The translations under genes and the position numbers were made by a program. A stretch of 64,000 nucleotides of DNA from Inia geoffrensis. Lineage: Eukaryota; Chordata; Mammalia; Artiodactyla; Iniidae. A model generated the notes under the pieces. That model worked only from the letters and a program-made list of their open reading frames with translations. It did not search any database and was not told where the DNA came from. Position 1 is the stretch's first letter. Each line of letters starts with the position of its first letter. Shown here in pieces: positions 47,998-58,672 of the stretch. Location: assembly GCA_036417435.1 (NCBI GenBank), contig CM070899.1, forward strand, positions 175,737,494-175,801,493, read 5' to 3'.

Positions 47998-48450
47998 AAG
48001 GCAAAAAATGGTCCCCTAACCTTGACCATGCTCTAATCCCCAGAACCTGGGAATATTTTACCTTACGTGGCAAAAGAGACTTTGCAGATGTGACTAAGCT
48101 TGAGATAGGAGACTATCTTGAATTATCCAAGTTGGCCCAATCTAATCACAAGTCCTTAAAAGCAGAGAACTTTTCCCAGGTATGATCAGCCAGAGATGTG
48201 ACTACAGAAGAGTCAGAGCGATGAAACAATTGCTGGATCTGAAGAAAGAGGAAGGGGGCCACGATCCAAGGAGTGTGGAAGGCCTCTAGAAGCTGGAAAA
48301 GGAATGCAGCCTTGCTTGATAACCTTGATTTTAGCCCAGTGAGACTCATGTCAGACTCTGAGACATACAACTATAATATAATACATTTGTGTTTAAGCCA
48401 CTAAATTTGTGGCCATTTGTTAGCGCAAAAATAGAAAACTAATACTGGGA
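47998..48450 (+). mobile_element. MLT1-like (ERVL-MaLR) LTR
   Basis: 'atgctctaatccccagaacctgggaatattttaccttacgtggcaaaagagactttgcagatgtgactaagcttgag' and 'gtgtttaagccactaaatttgtggccatttgttagcgc...aactaata'. Diverged, no internal region. Confidence 0.85.
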
Positions 48451-48957
48451 TCATCTAGTCCAACATGTTTTTCTGACAGATAAGGAAAGTAAAACCCTCA
48501 AAGTCACACATTTAGGTAGTAGCAGTGGACTCTTTGGGTTTGGAGAGAACATAATTCTCCTCTATTCTCAAACCATGGTCAGTGTCAGGGTAAAGACAGA
48601 AAGCTAGACTTTCAGTATATGAAGGGAAATAGCCATCACCATTTTTCTATATGTACTGAAAGTGTGAACTGAATGTGTGGTATACTAATGCCACAGTTGC
48701 TCTTTTCCAGTTAGATGTGGCTAAATGACTTCCATGTGCTGCAGAAAAGCTTTTACTGTATACGCTTAAAAGCACACAAGTTGTTTTCTAAACTACACAT
48801 GCTGTGTATTTATATACATTTATAGGCGTGAAGTGACCAGGTATTAAGGGTGTTTACACTGTCTTCTGTGCCCAGATTGGTACCATGCACAGCATTCAGA
48901 AATGAAGTCTGAACCAAAAACATTCCTATTGGAATTTTTAAAAAAATACACTTCACC
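48451..48957. other. Anonymous stretch with an old repeat trace
   Basis: 48445-48520 ('gggatcatctagtccaacatg...gataaggaaagtaaaaccctcaaagtcacaca') resembles a MIR3/L3-age repeat. The rest is not recognised. Confidence 0.4.
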
Positions 48958-49195
48958 TCCATGAATTCAGTCAACAATTACCTACTGAGAACATACTATG
49001 TGCCAGGGACTCTTTAAGGTCCTTGGATAGTCGTAACAGTGAACAAAACAGATAAAGTCCTTACCCTCATGAAGCTTACCTCCTACTGGGGGGACCAGAC
49101 AGTAAACGGAAGGAATATATAAATTAAAGTTAAGTAGTGTTAAATGCTCTGGATAAAGATAAAGCAACGTAAAGGGACAGAACGTGTATGTGTGG
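48958..49195 (+). mobile_element. Ancient interspersed repeat (L2/MIR age)
   Basis: 'ctactgagaacatactatgtgccagggactctttaagg...gtgaacaaaacagataaagtccttaccctcatgaagcttacctcctactgggggg', same type as at 44275 and 47870. Confidence 0.6.
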
Positions 49196-49783
49196 GAAAG
49201 ATATAGATATACAAACTTAGACAAAAAGACCAGGGCTGGTAAAATGTCTTCTTTAATAATATGTTCAACTTTTCCTAAAATCAGCAAGAGCTGTCTTTAG
49301 TGTTCAATGGAAGATTTCAACATACTGACACTTTAGCCAAGGTTTTTCATGTTATATAACAATAATACAAATGAAACAAAGGCTTTCAAAACAAAAATCA
49401 TTGACATTTTCAGGCTTCCTGTTTACTACTGTAATACAGCAAGTTGGGGATCAACTGGATAGACTCAGCACTAAATATCAATGACAACTGCAGCACTGGA
49501 GTATTTAAGGACTTTCTAGATTTTGGATGTCTCTCAGACTAAAGGAACTACTATATGACCCCATGTTAATTTTATCCCTCCTGATACTGAGCTGTGGGTG
49601 GTCCAGAAATTACTAATATAGTATTTTCCACATATAGTATATTAAGTACAAGTAACTCCATTTAGAGAGTAGCAAAGAAAGCACAGAAAATTTAATTACT
49701 GCTGAATTTAAGGGAAAGTCCAAATTTAAATAATCAGTTTTATATAATATAGTTAATACAGTAAGACAATGTTTAAAACTCAC
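49196..49783. other. Anonymous intron downstream of exon A
   Basis: AT-rich sequence following the exon A donor on the minus strand. No repeat or exon recognised. Confidence 0.45.
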
Positions 49784-49874
49784 TTTGAAGTGTTTCAAGT
49801 TCAGCTCTAGTCAATGCATCTTCCTTTTCCTTCAATCTTGTTTCTTTATATTTAGCATAAAACTGCCCAGCATC
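49784..49874 (-). CDS. Internal coding exon A of an unidentified minus-strand gene
   Basis: Read on the minus strand, a pyrimidine-rich stretch ending TTTTTTCAG precedes this 91-bp exon, and the strong donor CAAA|GTGAGT follows it. Only one frame is open; the other two hit stops. It encodes DAGQFYAKYKETRLKEKEDA followed by LTRAELETLQ and ends with one extra base (phase 1). Exon B supplies the two bases that complete a lysine codon, so the exons join in frame. The peptide is highly charged (alternating K/R and E/D) and probably helical or coiled-coil. It lies 15 kb upstream of exon B in transcript order. A 5'-truncated SINE starts 87 bp upstream of its acceptor. I do not recognise the protein family. 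It is not a repeat I know and has no processed-pseudogene features. Confidence 0.72.
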
Positions 49875-49961
49875 CTGAAAAAAGAAGTAACAAATTAGCA
49901 TAAAAGTCAGTTTGCTTTGATGGTATTTTCCACATAACTTCAATTTAAAGCAGTATATTCA

Positions 49962-50274
49962 GGGACGCGGGTTCAATGCCTGGCTGGGGAACTAAGATCC
50001 CACATGCTGCGGGGCAACTAAGCCTGCGCACCACAACTATTAAGCTTGCACACCTCAACGAGAGAGCCCACATGCCGCAAACTACAGAGCCCCTGCACCC
50101 TGGAGCCCGTGCACCACAACTAGAGAAGAGAAAATCTGCACGCCACAACTAGAGAGAAACCTGCATGCTGCAAGGAAGCCATAATGGAAGATCCTGTATG
50201 CTGCAACTAAGACCCGATGCAGCCAAAAAAAATAAGGAAATTAAATAAATAAGAATAAAAAATTTAAAAAAACT
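49962..50274 (+). mobile_element. 5'-truncated CHR-type SINE (long form) beside exon A
   Basis: Lacks the tRNA head and starts at 'gggacgcgggttcaatgcc', ending 'gcagccaaaaaaaataagg' plus an A-rich tail. A perfect 19-bp duplication (ATTTAAAGCAGTATATTCA, 49943-49961 and 50275-50293) marks it as a genuine insertion. Confidence 0.95.
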
Positions 50275-50293
50275 ATTTAAAGCAGTATATTCA

Positions 50294-50939
50294 TTTAATA
50301 AGTAGTCTTCCTGTGTTTCTGCTTTCAACTTTTATGATGAACAGAAGAAACTAAATAAGCAGTGCTCTACGATTTCTCTATCTTAGAGAACTGATGAAAG
50401 CCAGAAACTACATGAGTATAAATATGTTTAAGTAAAGCCTTTACTCTCAGATACGAAAGGGATGTATCCTCTTCCTGTTTTCTTCCATTGTATATTTTCT
50501 CAGCATTATGCATGGACAGAGAGCAGAAAAACACAATTGCTGAACTGAATTATTTGATAGCATAGTAAATTATATTATTGTGACCAACAAAGTACTAACA
50601 CTATTTTCATATTAGTCCCTTAACTCCAAAAGATTTTCAAAATTACTATATGCGAATCTGATTGTGAAACTTCTATGACCATGTAGATACAAGTGAAAGT
50701 TGTCACTCCACTGAGAGTTGAGGACTGAAGACACACACTGTACACAAATACTTAGGTGTCAAGATACAGTGGCTAAAGTCTCAAGGAGTGGCAAATAGGT
50801 TAGGTAAGACTTTAGCAGAGTATCGAAAAAAGACCAGGCCTTTAATCAGAGACATGGAGATAAACAAGTTGGTGCTCTAGGCATATGAAGATCCTGATAG
50901 TGAAAAAAGCAAAAACAGATAATCTTCCACCACCCCTTG
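50294..50939. other. Anonymous intron
   Basis: No feature recognised. Confidence 0.4.
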
Positions 50940-51320
50940 ACTCAAACTCCATCTATTCTATAGCAATACTACTTGTAGCTGCCAGGCTACACTGTGCTAT
51001 GCTTCCATGTCTTTCTGTATGCTTTGCATTCTAGCTAGAACATTTTGCTCCCCTACCATTCTTCTGAAGAACTCCTACTCATCCTTGAAAACCCTATTCA
51101 AGCATCACGCCTTTTGCAAGTCTTTCTGACCTTCCCTGGAAGAGTAATTCTCTCTTGTACACTGCTTCTGTATTTAAACCCATTTCTATGGTTGCTTGTA
51201 TCATGCTGTATTCTCTTCTAGAAAATGAGATATCTGAGACAGGGTTACTTGTATGCTCAGAGCACAGTATCTAGCATCAAACAGGCACTCAATAAGCATT
51301 CTCTGAACTGAGCTAGATTA
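50940..51320 (+). mobile_element. L2 LINE 3' end
   Basis: 'tcttctgaagaactcctactcatccttgaaaaccctattcaagcatcacgcc', 'tctttctgaccttccctgga', and the tail 'cagtatctagcatcaaacaggcactcaataagcattctctgaactga'. Confidence 0.88.
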
Positions 51321-51776
51321 AAATATATGAGAAACCTTGTAAAGAAAGAAGTAAAAGGGCTTGATGACTCACTGGTGTGGAATAAGAAAAAGATATCAAG
51401 GATAACTCTAGAGTAACATTCCCAGACTATACGACTCCTAGAGCATATAAATCATAGGCCCGTCTGAGAGGATTTTATTTCTGCAGGAAATGAAGAAACA
51501 AAATCATTCCTTGGCTCTACTTCAATTCAGATGTAAATGATTGAACGCCTAAACCCTAGAATGGGATTATCTCTTTTCAGCTATGACTGTTCAAATTTAA
51601 GCTTTCTCCTGGGGTCTATGTTTCTTGGGGTTATAACAAAACTCTTTTACTTGATAATTAATTAGGGAAACGACAGGGCACTTCTAAAATCACTGAAGCA
51701 ATATAATAAAGATATACCTCTTATTCCTTCCGTTCCCACTTTTAGGTTCCTACCTCACTTCTTCTAGAAGGATTTC
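51321..51776. other. Anonymous intron
   Basis: No feature recognised. Confidence 0.4.
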
Positions 51777-51990
51777 TTTTTTTTTCTTTTTTTTTTTTTC
51801 GGTATGCGGGCCTCTCACTGTGTGGCCTCTCCCGTTGCGGAGCACAGGCTCCGGACGCGCAGGCTCAGCGGCCACGGCTCACGGGCCCAGCCGCTCCGCG
51901 GCATGTGGGATCCTCCTGGACCGGGGCACGAACCCGTGACCCCAGCATCGGCAGGCAGACTCTCAACCACTGCGCCACCAGGGAAGCCCA
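51777..51990 (-). mobile_element. CHR-type SINE (short form)
   Basis: T tract, 'cggtatgcgggcctctcactgtgtgg' (small deletion) to 'gcgccaccagggaagccc'. The flanks duplicate AGAAGGATTTCT exactly. Confidence 0.96.
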
Positions 51991-52093
51991 CAGAAGGATT
52001 TCTACAAGCCCTGGGTCAGCTAAATAATGGCATAATTTGAAGGGCACAGAGGTCATACATCTGACTTATCCTCCCATGCCCATATTTACTTTA

Positions 52094-52260
52094 TTTTTTT
52101 TTTATTATTATTGTTTTTAGTTGCGGCATGTGGGATCTTTAGTTGCAGCATGCAAACTCTTAGTTGAGGCATGTGGGATCTAGTCTCCTGACCAGGGATC
52201 GAACCGGGGCCCCCTACATTGGGAGCTCAGAGTCTTAGCCACTGGATCACCAAGGAAGTC
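52094..52260 (-). mobile_element. CHR-related SINE at the L1 insertion site
   Basis: T-rich tail, 'gttgcggcatgtgggatctttagttgcagcatgc', then 'cctgaccagggatcgaacc' and head complement 'ccactggatcaccaaggaagtcc'. Flanked by CCCATATTTACTTT on both sides. Confidence 0.92.
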
Positions 52261-52274
52261 CCCATATTTACTTT

Positions 52275-55200
52275 GTTTTTTCTGAACATTTTTATTGGAG
52301 TATAACTGCTTTACAATGGTGTGTTAGTTTCTGCTTTATAACAAAGTGAATCAGTTATACACATACATATATCCCCATATCTCTTCCCTCTTGCATCTCC
52401 CTCCCTTCTGCCCTCTTTATCCCACCCCTCTAGCTGGTCACAAAGCACCGAGCTGATCTCCCTATGCTATGCTACTGCTTCCCACTAGCTATCTACCTTA
52501 CGTTTGGTAGTGTATATATGTCGCTATATACATTACCACTCTCTCACTTCGTCCCAGCTTACCCATCCCCCTCCCCCTGTCCTCAGTCCATTCTCTAGTA
52601 GGTCTGCCTCTTTATTCCCATCTTGCCCCTAGGTTTCTCATGACCTTTTTTTTTTTTTAAGATTCCATATATATGTGTTAGCATATGGTATTTGTTTTTC
52701 TCTTTCTGACTTACTTCACTCTGTATGACAGACTCTAGGTCCATCCACCTCACTACAAATAACTCAATTTTGTTTTTTATGGCTGAGTAATATTCCATTG
52801 TATATATGTGCCACATCTTCTTTATCCATTCATGTCGATGGACACTTGGGTTGCTTCCATGTCCTGGCTATTGTAAATAGAGCTGCAATGAACACTGTGG
52901 TACATGACTCTTTTTAAATTATGGTTTTCTCAGGGTATATGCTCAGTAGTGGGATTGCTGGGTCATATGGTAGTTCTATTTGTAGTTTTTTAAGGAACCT
53001 CCATACTGTTCTCCATAGTGGCTGTATCAATTTACATTCCCACCAACAGGGCAAAAGGGTTCCCTTTTCCCCACACCCTCTCCAGCATTTACTGTTTGTA
53101 GATGTTTTGATGATGGCCATTCTGATCAGTGTGAGGTGATATCGCATTGTAGTTTTGATTTGCATTTCTCTAATGATTAATGTGTTAAGCATTCTTTCAT
53201 GTGTTTGTTGGCAATCTGTACATCTCTGGAGAAATGTCTATTTAGGTCTTCTGCCCATTTTTGGACTGGGCTGTTAGTTTTTTTGATATTGAGCTGCATG
53301 AGCTGCTTGTAAATTTTGAAGATTAATCCTTTGTCAGTTGCTTCATTTGCAAATATTTTCTCCCATTTTGAGGGTTGTGTTTTCTTCTTGTTTATGGTTT
53401 CCTTTGCTGTGCAAAAGCTTTTAAGTTTCATTAGGTCCCATTTGTTTATTTTTGGCTTTATTTCCATTTCTCTAGGTGGTGGGTCAAAAAGGATCTTGCT
53501 GTAATTTATGTCACAGAATGTTCTGCCTATGTTTTCCTCTAAGAGTTTGACAGTGTCTGGCCTTACATTTAGGTCTTTAATCCATTTAGAGTTTATTTTT
53601 GTGTATGGTGTTAGGGAGTGTTCTAATTTCATTCTTTTACATGTAGCTGTCCAGTTTTCCCAGCACCACTACTGAAGAGGCTGTCTTTTCTCCATTGTAT
53701 ATTCTTGCCTCCTTTATCAAAGATAAGGTGATCATATGTGCGTGGGTTTATCTCTGGGCTTTCTATCCTGTTCCATTGATCTATATCTCTGTTTCTGTGC
53801 CAGTACCATACTGTCTTGATTACTGTAGCTTATAGTCTGAAGTCCAGGAGCCTGATTCCTCCAGCTCTGTTTTTCTTTCTCAAGTTTGCTTTGGCTATTC
53901 GGGGTCTTCTGTGTTTCCATACAAGTTGTGGAATTCTTTGTTCTAGTTCTGTGAAAAATGCCAGTGGTGGTTTGATAGGGATTGCATTGAATCTGTAGAT
54001 TGCTTTGGGTAGTAGAGTTGTTTTCACAATGTTGACTCTTCCAATCCAAGAACATGGTATATCTCTCCACTTATTCATATCATCTTTAATTTCTTTCATC
54101 AGTGTCTTACAGTTTTCTGCATAAAGGTCTTTTGTCTCCTTAGGTAGGTTTATTCCTAGATATTTTATTCTTTTTGTTGCAATGGTAAATGGGAGTGTTT
54201 TCTTAATTTCACTTTCAGATTTTTCATCATTAGTGTATAGGAATGCGAGAGATTTCTGTGCATTTTGTATCCTGCTACTTTACCAAATTCATTGATTAGC
54301 TCTAGTAGTTTTCTGATAGCATCTTTAGGATTCTCTATGTATAGTATCATGTCATCTGCAAACAGTGACAGCTTTACTGCTTTTCCTATTTGGATACCTT
54401 TTATTTCTTTTTCTTCTCTGACTGCTGTGGCTAAAACTTCCTAAACTATGTTGAATAATAGTGGTGAGAGTGGGCAACCTTGTCTTCTTCCTGATCTTAG
54501 TGGAAATGGTTCCAGTTTTTCACCATTGAGGACAATGTTGGCTGTGGGTCTGTCATATATGGCCTTTATTACGTTGAGGTAACTTCCCTCTGTGTCTACT
54601 TTCTGGAGGGTTTTTATCATAAATGGGTGTTGAATTTTGTCGAAAGCTTTCTTTGCATCTATTGAGATGATCATATGGTTTTTCTCCTTCAATTTGTTAA
54701 TATGGAGTATCACATTGATTGATTTGCGTATACTGAAGAATCCTTGCATTCCTGGGATAAACCCCACTTGATCATAGTGTATGATCCTTTCAATGTGCTG
54801 CTGGATTCTGTTTGCTAGTATTTTGTTGAGGATTTTTGCATCTATGTTCATCAGTGATACTGGCATGTAGTTTTCTTTGTGACATCTTTGTCTGGTTTTG
54901 GTATCACGGTGACGGTGGCCTCGTAGAATGAGTTTGGGAGTGTTCCTCCCTCTGCTATATTTTGGAAGAGTTTGAGAAGGATAGGTGTTAGCTCTTCTCT
55001 AAACGTTTGATAGAATTTGCCTGTGAAGCCATCTGGTCCTGGGCTTTTGTTTGTTGGAAGATTTTAAATCACAGTTTCAATTTCAGTGCTTGTGATTGGT
55101 CTGTTCATATTTTCTATTTCTTCATGGTTCAGTCGTGGAAAGTTGTGCATTTCTAAGAATTTGTCCATTTCTTCCAGGTTGTCCATTTTATTGGCATACA

Positions 55201-55680
55201 GTTGCTTGTAGTAATCTCTCATGATCCTTTGTATTTCTGCAGTGTCAGTTTTTACTTCTCCTTTTTCATTTCTAATTCTGTTGATTTGAGTCTTCTCCCT
55301 TTTTTTCTTGATGAGTCTGGCTAATGGTTTCTCAATTTTGTTTACCTTCTCAAAGAACCAGCTTTTAGTTTTATTGATCTTTGCTATCGTTTCCTTTTTT
55401 TCTTTTTCATTTATTTCTGATCTGATCTTTATGATTTCTTTCCTTCTGCTAACTTTGGGGTTTTTTTGGTTCTTCTTTCTCTAAGTGCTTTAGGCATAAG
55501 GTTAGGTTGTTTATTTGAGATGTTTCTTGTTTCTTAAGGTAGGACTGTATTGCTATAAACTTCCCTCTTAGAATTGCTTTTGCTGCATCCCATAGGTTTT
55601 GGGTCGTCATGTTTTCATTGTCATTTGTTTCTAGGTAGTTTTTGATTTCCTCTTTGATTTCTTCAGTGATCTCTTGGTTA
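52275..55680 (-). mobile_element. 5'-truncated L1: 3' UTR plus most of ORF2
   Basis: Read on the minus strand, ORF2 begins midway and includes RT sequence: '[18 protein letters not shown]' near 54850, '[14 protein letters not shown]' near 54440, and an intact FADD active-site core (codons at 54362-54351). The C-terminal region is in several frames down to about 52600 and the 3' UTR runs to 52275. Frameshifts and stops (for example between the readings at 54099, 53632 and 53192) inactivate it. The duplication CCCRTATTTACTTT flanks it (52261-52274 and 55681-55694). It is much less decayed than the other L1 pieces in the window. Confidence 0.95.
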
Positions 55681-55694
55681 CCCGTATTTACTTT

Positions 55695-56014
55695 AAATTT
55701 CAACAGAGTTTTGGTTAAGAATTTATGGTCCCTTAACACTCCCTGCACCCCCAAAATCTCAACCCTGGAAAAGTCTTATTTTATATTAAACCATATCAGT
55801 CATTCATTCCTCAGTATGAATGAATGAATGGGCTTATTAGCTTCTTTCCAGAGAGTAAATTTTAATAGTAGGGAAACGGTCAGGAAGGCACTGCCTCCTT
55901 AGGGAAGTAGGAAGGGTTGCACCATGTAAGAAAAGAAAGGCACAGATAAGTTATTTATGAGGTGTGAAAGACGAGGAGTTGAAATCAAACACCATAGTAT
56001 AATAGAATGAGATA
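55695..56014. other. Anonymous intron
   Basis: 'atgaatgaatgaatg' short repeat at about 55816. Nothing else recognised. Confidence 0.4.
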
Positions 56015-56272
56015 GAATATAGTGATGAAGAGGGCAGATTTTAGAGTCAAGCTGCCTGGACTAAGATCTCGGCTTTGCCATCTCACTAGCCATGTGACAT
56101 TCAGCATTACTTCACTTTCCTATGGGCGAATTTTCTCATCCATCAAACGGGGATAATACAAGTACCTAACTCATAAGGCTGTTGTAAAGATTAAACGTGT
56201 TAATATATGGGAAACACTTAGAATAACATGTTGCACACAGTCAGGCCTTATACACGGTACCTATTTTTATTA
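56015..56272 (+). mobile_element. MIR SINE, nearly complete
   Basis: 'gagtcaagctgcctggactaagatctcggctttgccatctcactagccatgtgac', 'gggataatacaagtacctaactcataaggctgttgtaaagattaaacg'. Confidence 0.9.
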
Positions 56273-56945
56273 TTACTTCATCATTTTGCCAAGAACCTTA
56301 TTCTCCACCACAAAGACAGGGTGAGTTTTTCTGCTTCACAGTAAACCAAAACTCCTGCAGAATCCTGCATCTTCTCACTTACATGACTTCTCTTTACCTG
56401 AACCCTCTTCACCTCAGTGCAAAAACCTTTTGCTGGACAATCCCTTCCTAGTGGTCCTAACATATCTGAACACTTCTCTGCTAATGTTTCTTCCTTCTGC
56501 TGCAGCACAGAATTCCACTAAAAATTCCTTTTGGAAATATGCATTAGATTCAAAACCACACTTACCTGAGGATTGCAATGCACCCAATCACCTTAATCTA
56601 CTCCATCTAATTCCAACAGTTTTAACAGATTCCCTTATCTCACTCACTGTTTGTTCTAGGCAAAGAATCCTATCTCCCTTTTGCCCCATTTCTAAGCATT
56701 TATTGAAATGTTCCTCATGCTTTTTCTTCCCTTCATAACTTGTTTGTACTTGCAAATTATAATTACAATATGTCCACTCTAGGAAGCATTACTTCTTTAA
56801 TAAACCTACGATCTCAAATAATTCTACTGTACTCAACAAACTCTTTGTTCCAACTATCCTTCTGTAGAGTTTGGTGTCCCATACTTTAAGATGCACTGAC
56901 AAACTGCAAGACTTTAAAAGGAAAGTGATCAAATGGTGAGGGGCC
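56273..56945. other. Anonymous intron, possibly diverged L2
   Basis: CT-rich text from 56400 to 56760 has an L2-like flavour but no diagnostic block. No exon supported. Confidence 0.35.
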
Positions 56946-57175
56946 TTGAAACTATATACATATATATACACTCAGCTTACTTTCTATTATAGGTTATTAT
57001 ATGATATTGAATATAGTTCCCTGTGCTATATAGTAAATCCTTGTTGCATATCTACTTTATGATAGTAGTTTATATCTGTTAACCTCATACTCTTAATTTA
57101 TCCCTCCCCTCCTCCCTTTCCTCTTTGGTAACCGTAAGTTTGTCTTCTGTGTCTGTGAATCTGGGCTTGGAACTG
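56946..57175 (-). mobile_element. L1 3' UTR fragment
   Basis: 'tattataggttattatatgatattgaatatagttccctgtgctatatagtaaatccttgttg' and 'ggtaaccgtaagtttgtcttctgtgtctgtgaatctg'. Confidence 0.92.
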
Positions 57176-57324
57176 TATTTAAAAGGGAATGGAAATGAGA
57201 GGATTAGGGATAAGTTTTGATTTTGGATAAATACAAAAAAAGAGCTTGCTGATAATTATAATCACCTGAAAATGAAACAGACTGGCTTTGCAGGTAATAT
57301 TCAAGAAAGACCAGGCCAGTGACA

Positions 57325-57354
57325 GGGGTGGGGGGTAGGGATTGGGGGTTGGGG
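57325..57354 (+). repeat. G-rich tract with five G-runs (G-quadruplex motif)
   Basis: Runs of 4, 6, 3, 5 and 4 G separated by 1-3 nt. About 50 bp on, 57403-57415 is C6-A-C6 on the same strand. Confidence 0.85.
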
Positions 57355-58256
57355 TGTCATGTATTCAAAAGAGGTTGAATAAGAGCAGTTGTTTGCAACC
57401 TTCCCCCCACCCCCCATTCTTCAAGAGAAGCTAATTCATGTGAATACCATTGTTAAGTAGGGAAAATAAACAAAAAGTCTCATTTTGAGTCCAGAATAAG
57501 CCCCAGTTTACCTACACAGGAAAGGATAAACTTCTTGTGGATAAACTTCTCATCCATCTTTGGAGACACTGCCTGGCACATAATAGATGCTTAGTAAGTA
57601 TTTAATGAGTGAATGAATGCTTCATCAATCAGGGCTCTGGACTGCCTAGGTTTAGCTGCATAATACTGTATTAAAACTACAGTTTACACTGTTCCAAACA
57701 TAGAGTTCTTATCCTCGAGGAGCTTATAATCCTTATGGATGGAACATGAGGGAAAGCTTTTACTCTAGAATCAACTCTCTTAATACTTAAAATTTCTTGG
57801 AGGGCTCAAAGCTTGTCTGCATAGACACCAAGCAGAGGACTGATTTTACATTATAGAACTATGACTGAAAGAATTTATATATTATGAGTGGTTCTTTATC
57901 TAACTGTAGAGCATGGGCTCCTGCACAAGAAGATCTTTAAAAAGTAATATTTATTTATACTTATTTACTGAACCACTATTATATGTGTTGTACTTTGTTA
58001 GGATATATGGGGGTTATATGATAAGACAAGCAGTTGCCCTTGAAGCATATGTAAAAATATCTATGAATATCAACCAAAATAAGGAATATAAACTACATGA
58101 GGACAGGAATTTTGGTCTTTTTTAGAAATTTTTTTTGTATTTCCAGAGCCTAAAAGAATACTAAGCACATAGTAAGCACTCAGTAAATATTTGCTTTGTA
58201 AAGCAACCACACTCTGATAAAAACTAATTAAAAAAATAGAGTAAAAAAAAATATTT
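57355..58256. other. Anonymous intron with old repeat tails
   Basis: L2-type tails at about 57555-57620 ('actgcctggcacataatagatgcttagtaagtatttaatgag') and 58140-58200 ('actaagcacatagtaagcactcagtaaatatttgc'). No exon seen. Confidence 0.5.
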
Positions 58257-58672
58257 GCTGAATGAATTATTGAAAGAGAGAGTGGTGCTCTCCCAACATT
58301 CTATATGTTTCCCCACATTCCCTTATTCTCTTGAAATTAGGTGGGGTTATGGGACTAGTTCTGGATGGGCTGCGGTTAGAAATATCATGTGTCATTTCAA
58401 ACCCAACATCAAAAACTTGTGCAATCCTCCAGCTCTCTACTCTTGCCACAGGGAGCAAGGAAGCCACATGCTCCAGATGCGAACAGCTAGAAGATGGTGA
58501 AGACGTCATTATTCTGGGTCCCTAAATTAGAGCTGCTAGTTAGAGCAGAATGTCCCTTTTCCCACCAACCAGTGATAGATAAGTGACATACACTGGAAAA
58601 AAAATTTTAAGTCACTGAAATTTCAGGATGATCTGCACCATAGTCTATCCTGATTAATACAAATAGTAAGTG
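58257..58672 (+). mobile_element. Ancient LTR-like repeat, family unresolved
   Basis: 'aaattaggtggggttatgggactagttctggatgggctgcgg', 'agctagaagatggtgaag' and the end 'aagtcactgaaatttcaggatgatctgcaccatagtctatcctgattaataca' follow an old mammalian LTR-like pattern. Open frames over it are chance. Confidence 0.55.

Noticed and set aside
54441..54866. 141-codon frame with reverse-transcriptase motifs
   Set aside because: It is part of an L1 ORF2 interrupted by frameshifts and stops on both sides, so annotated as a mobile element rather than a gene.
56562..56690. Strong minus-strand donor-like site (CAG|GTAAGT) near 56565 with a possible acceptor near 56665
   Set aside because: All three frames between the candidate sites contain stops, so no coding exon is supported.
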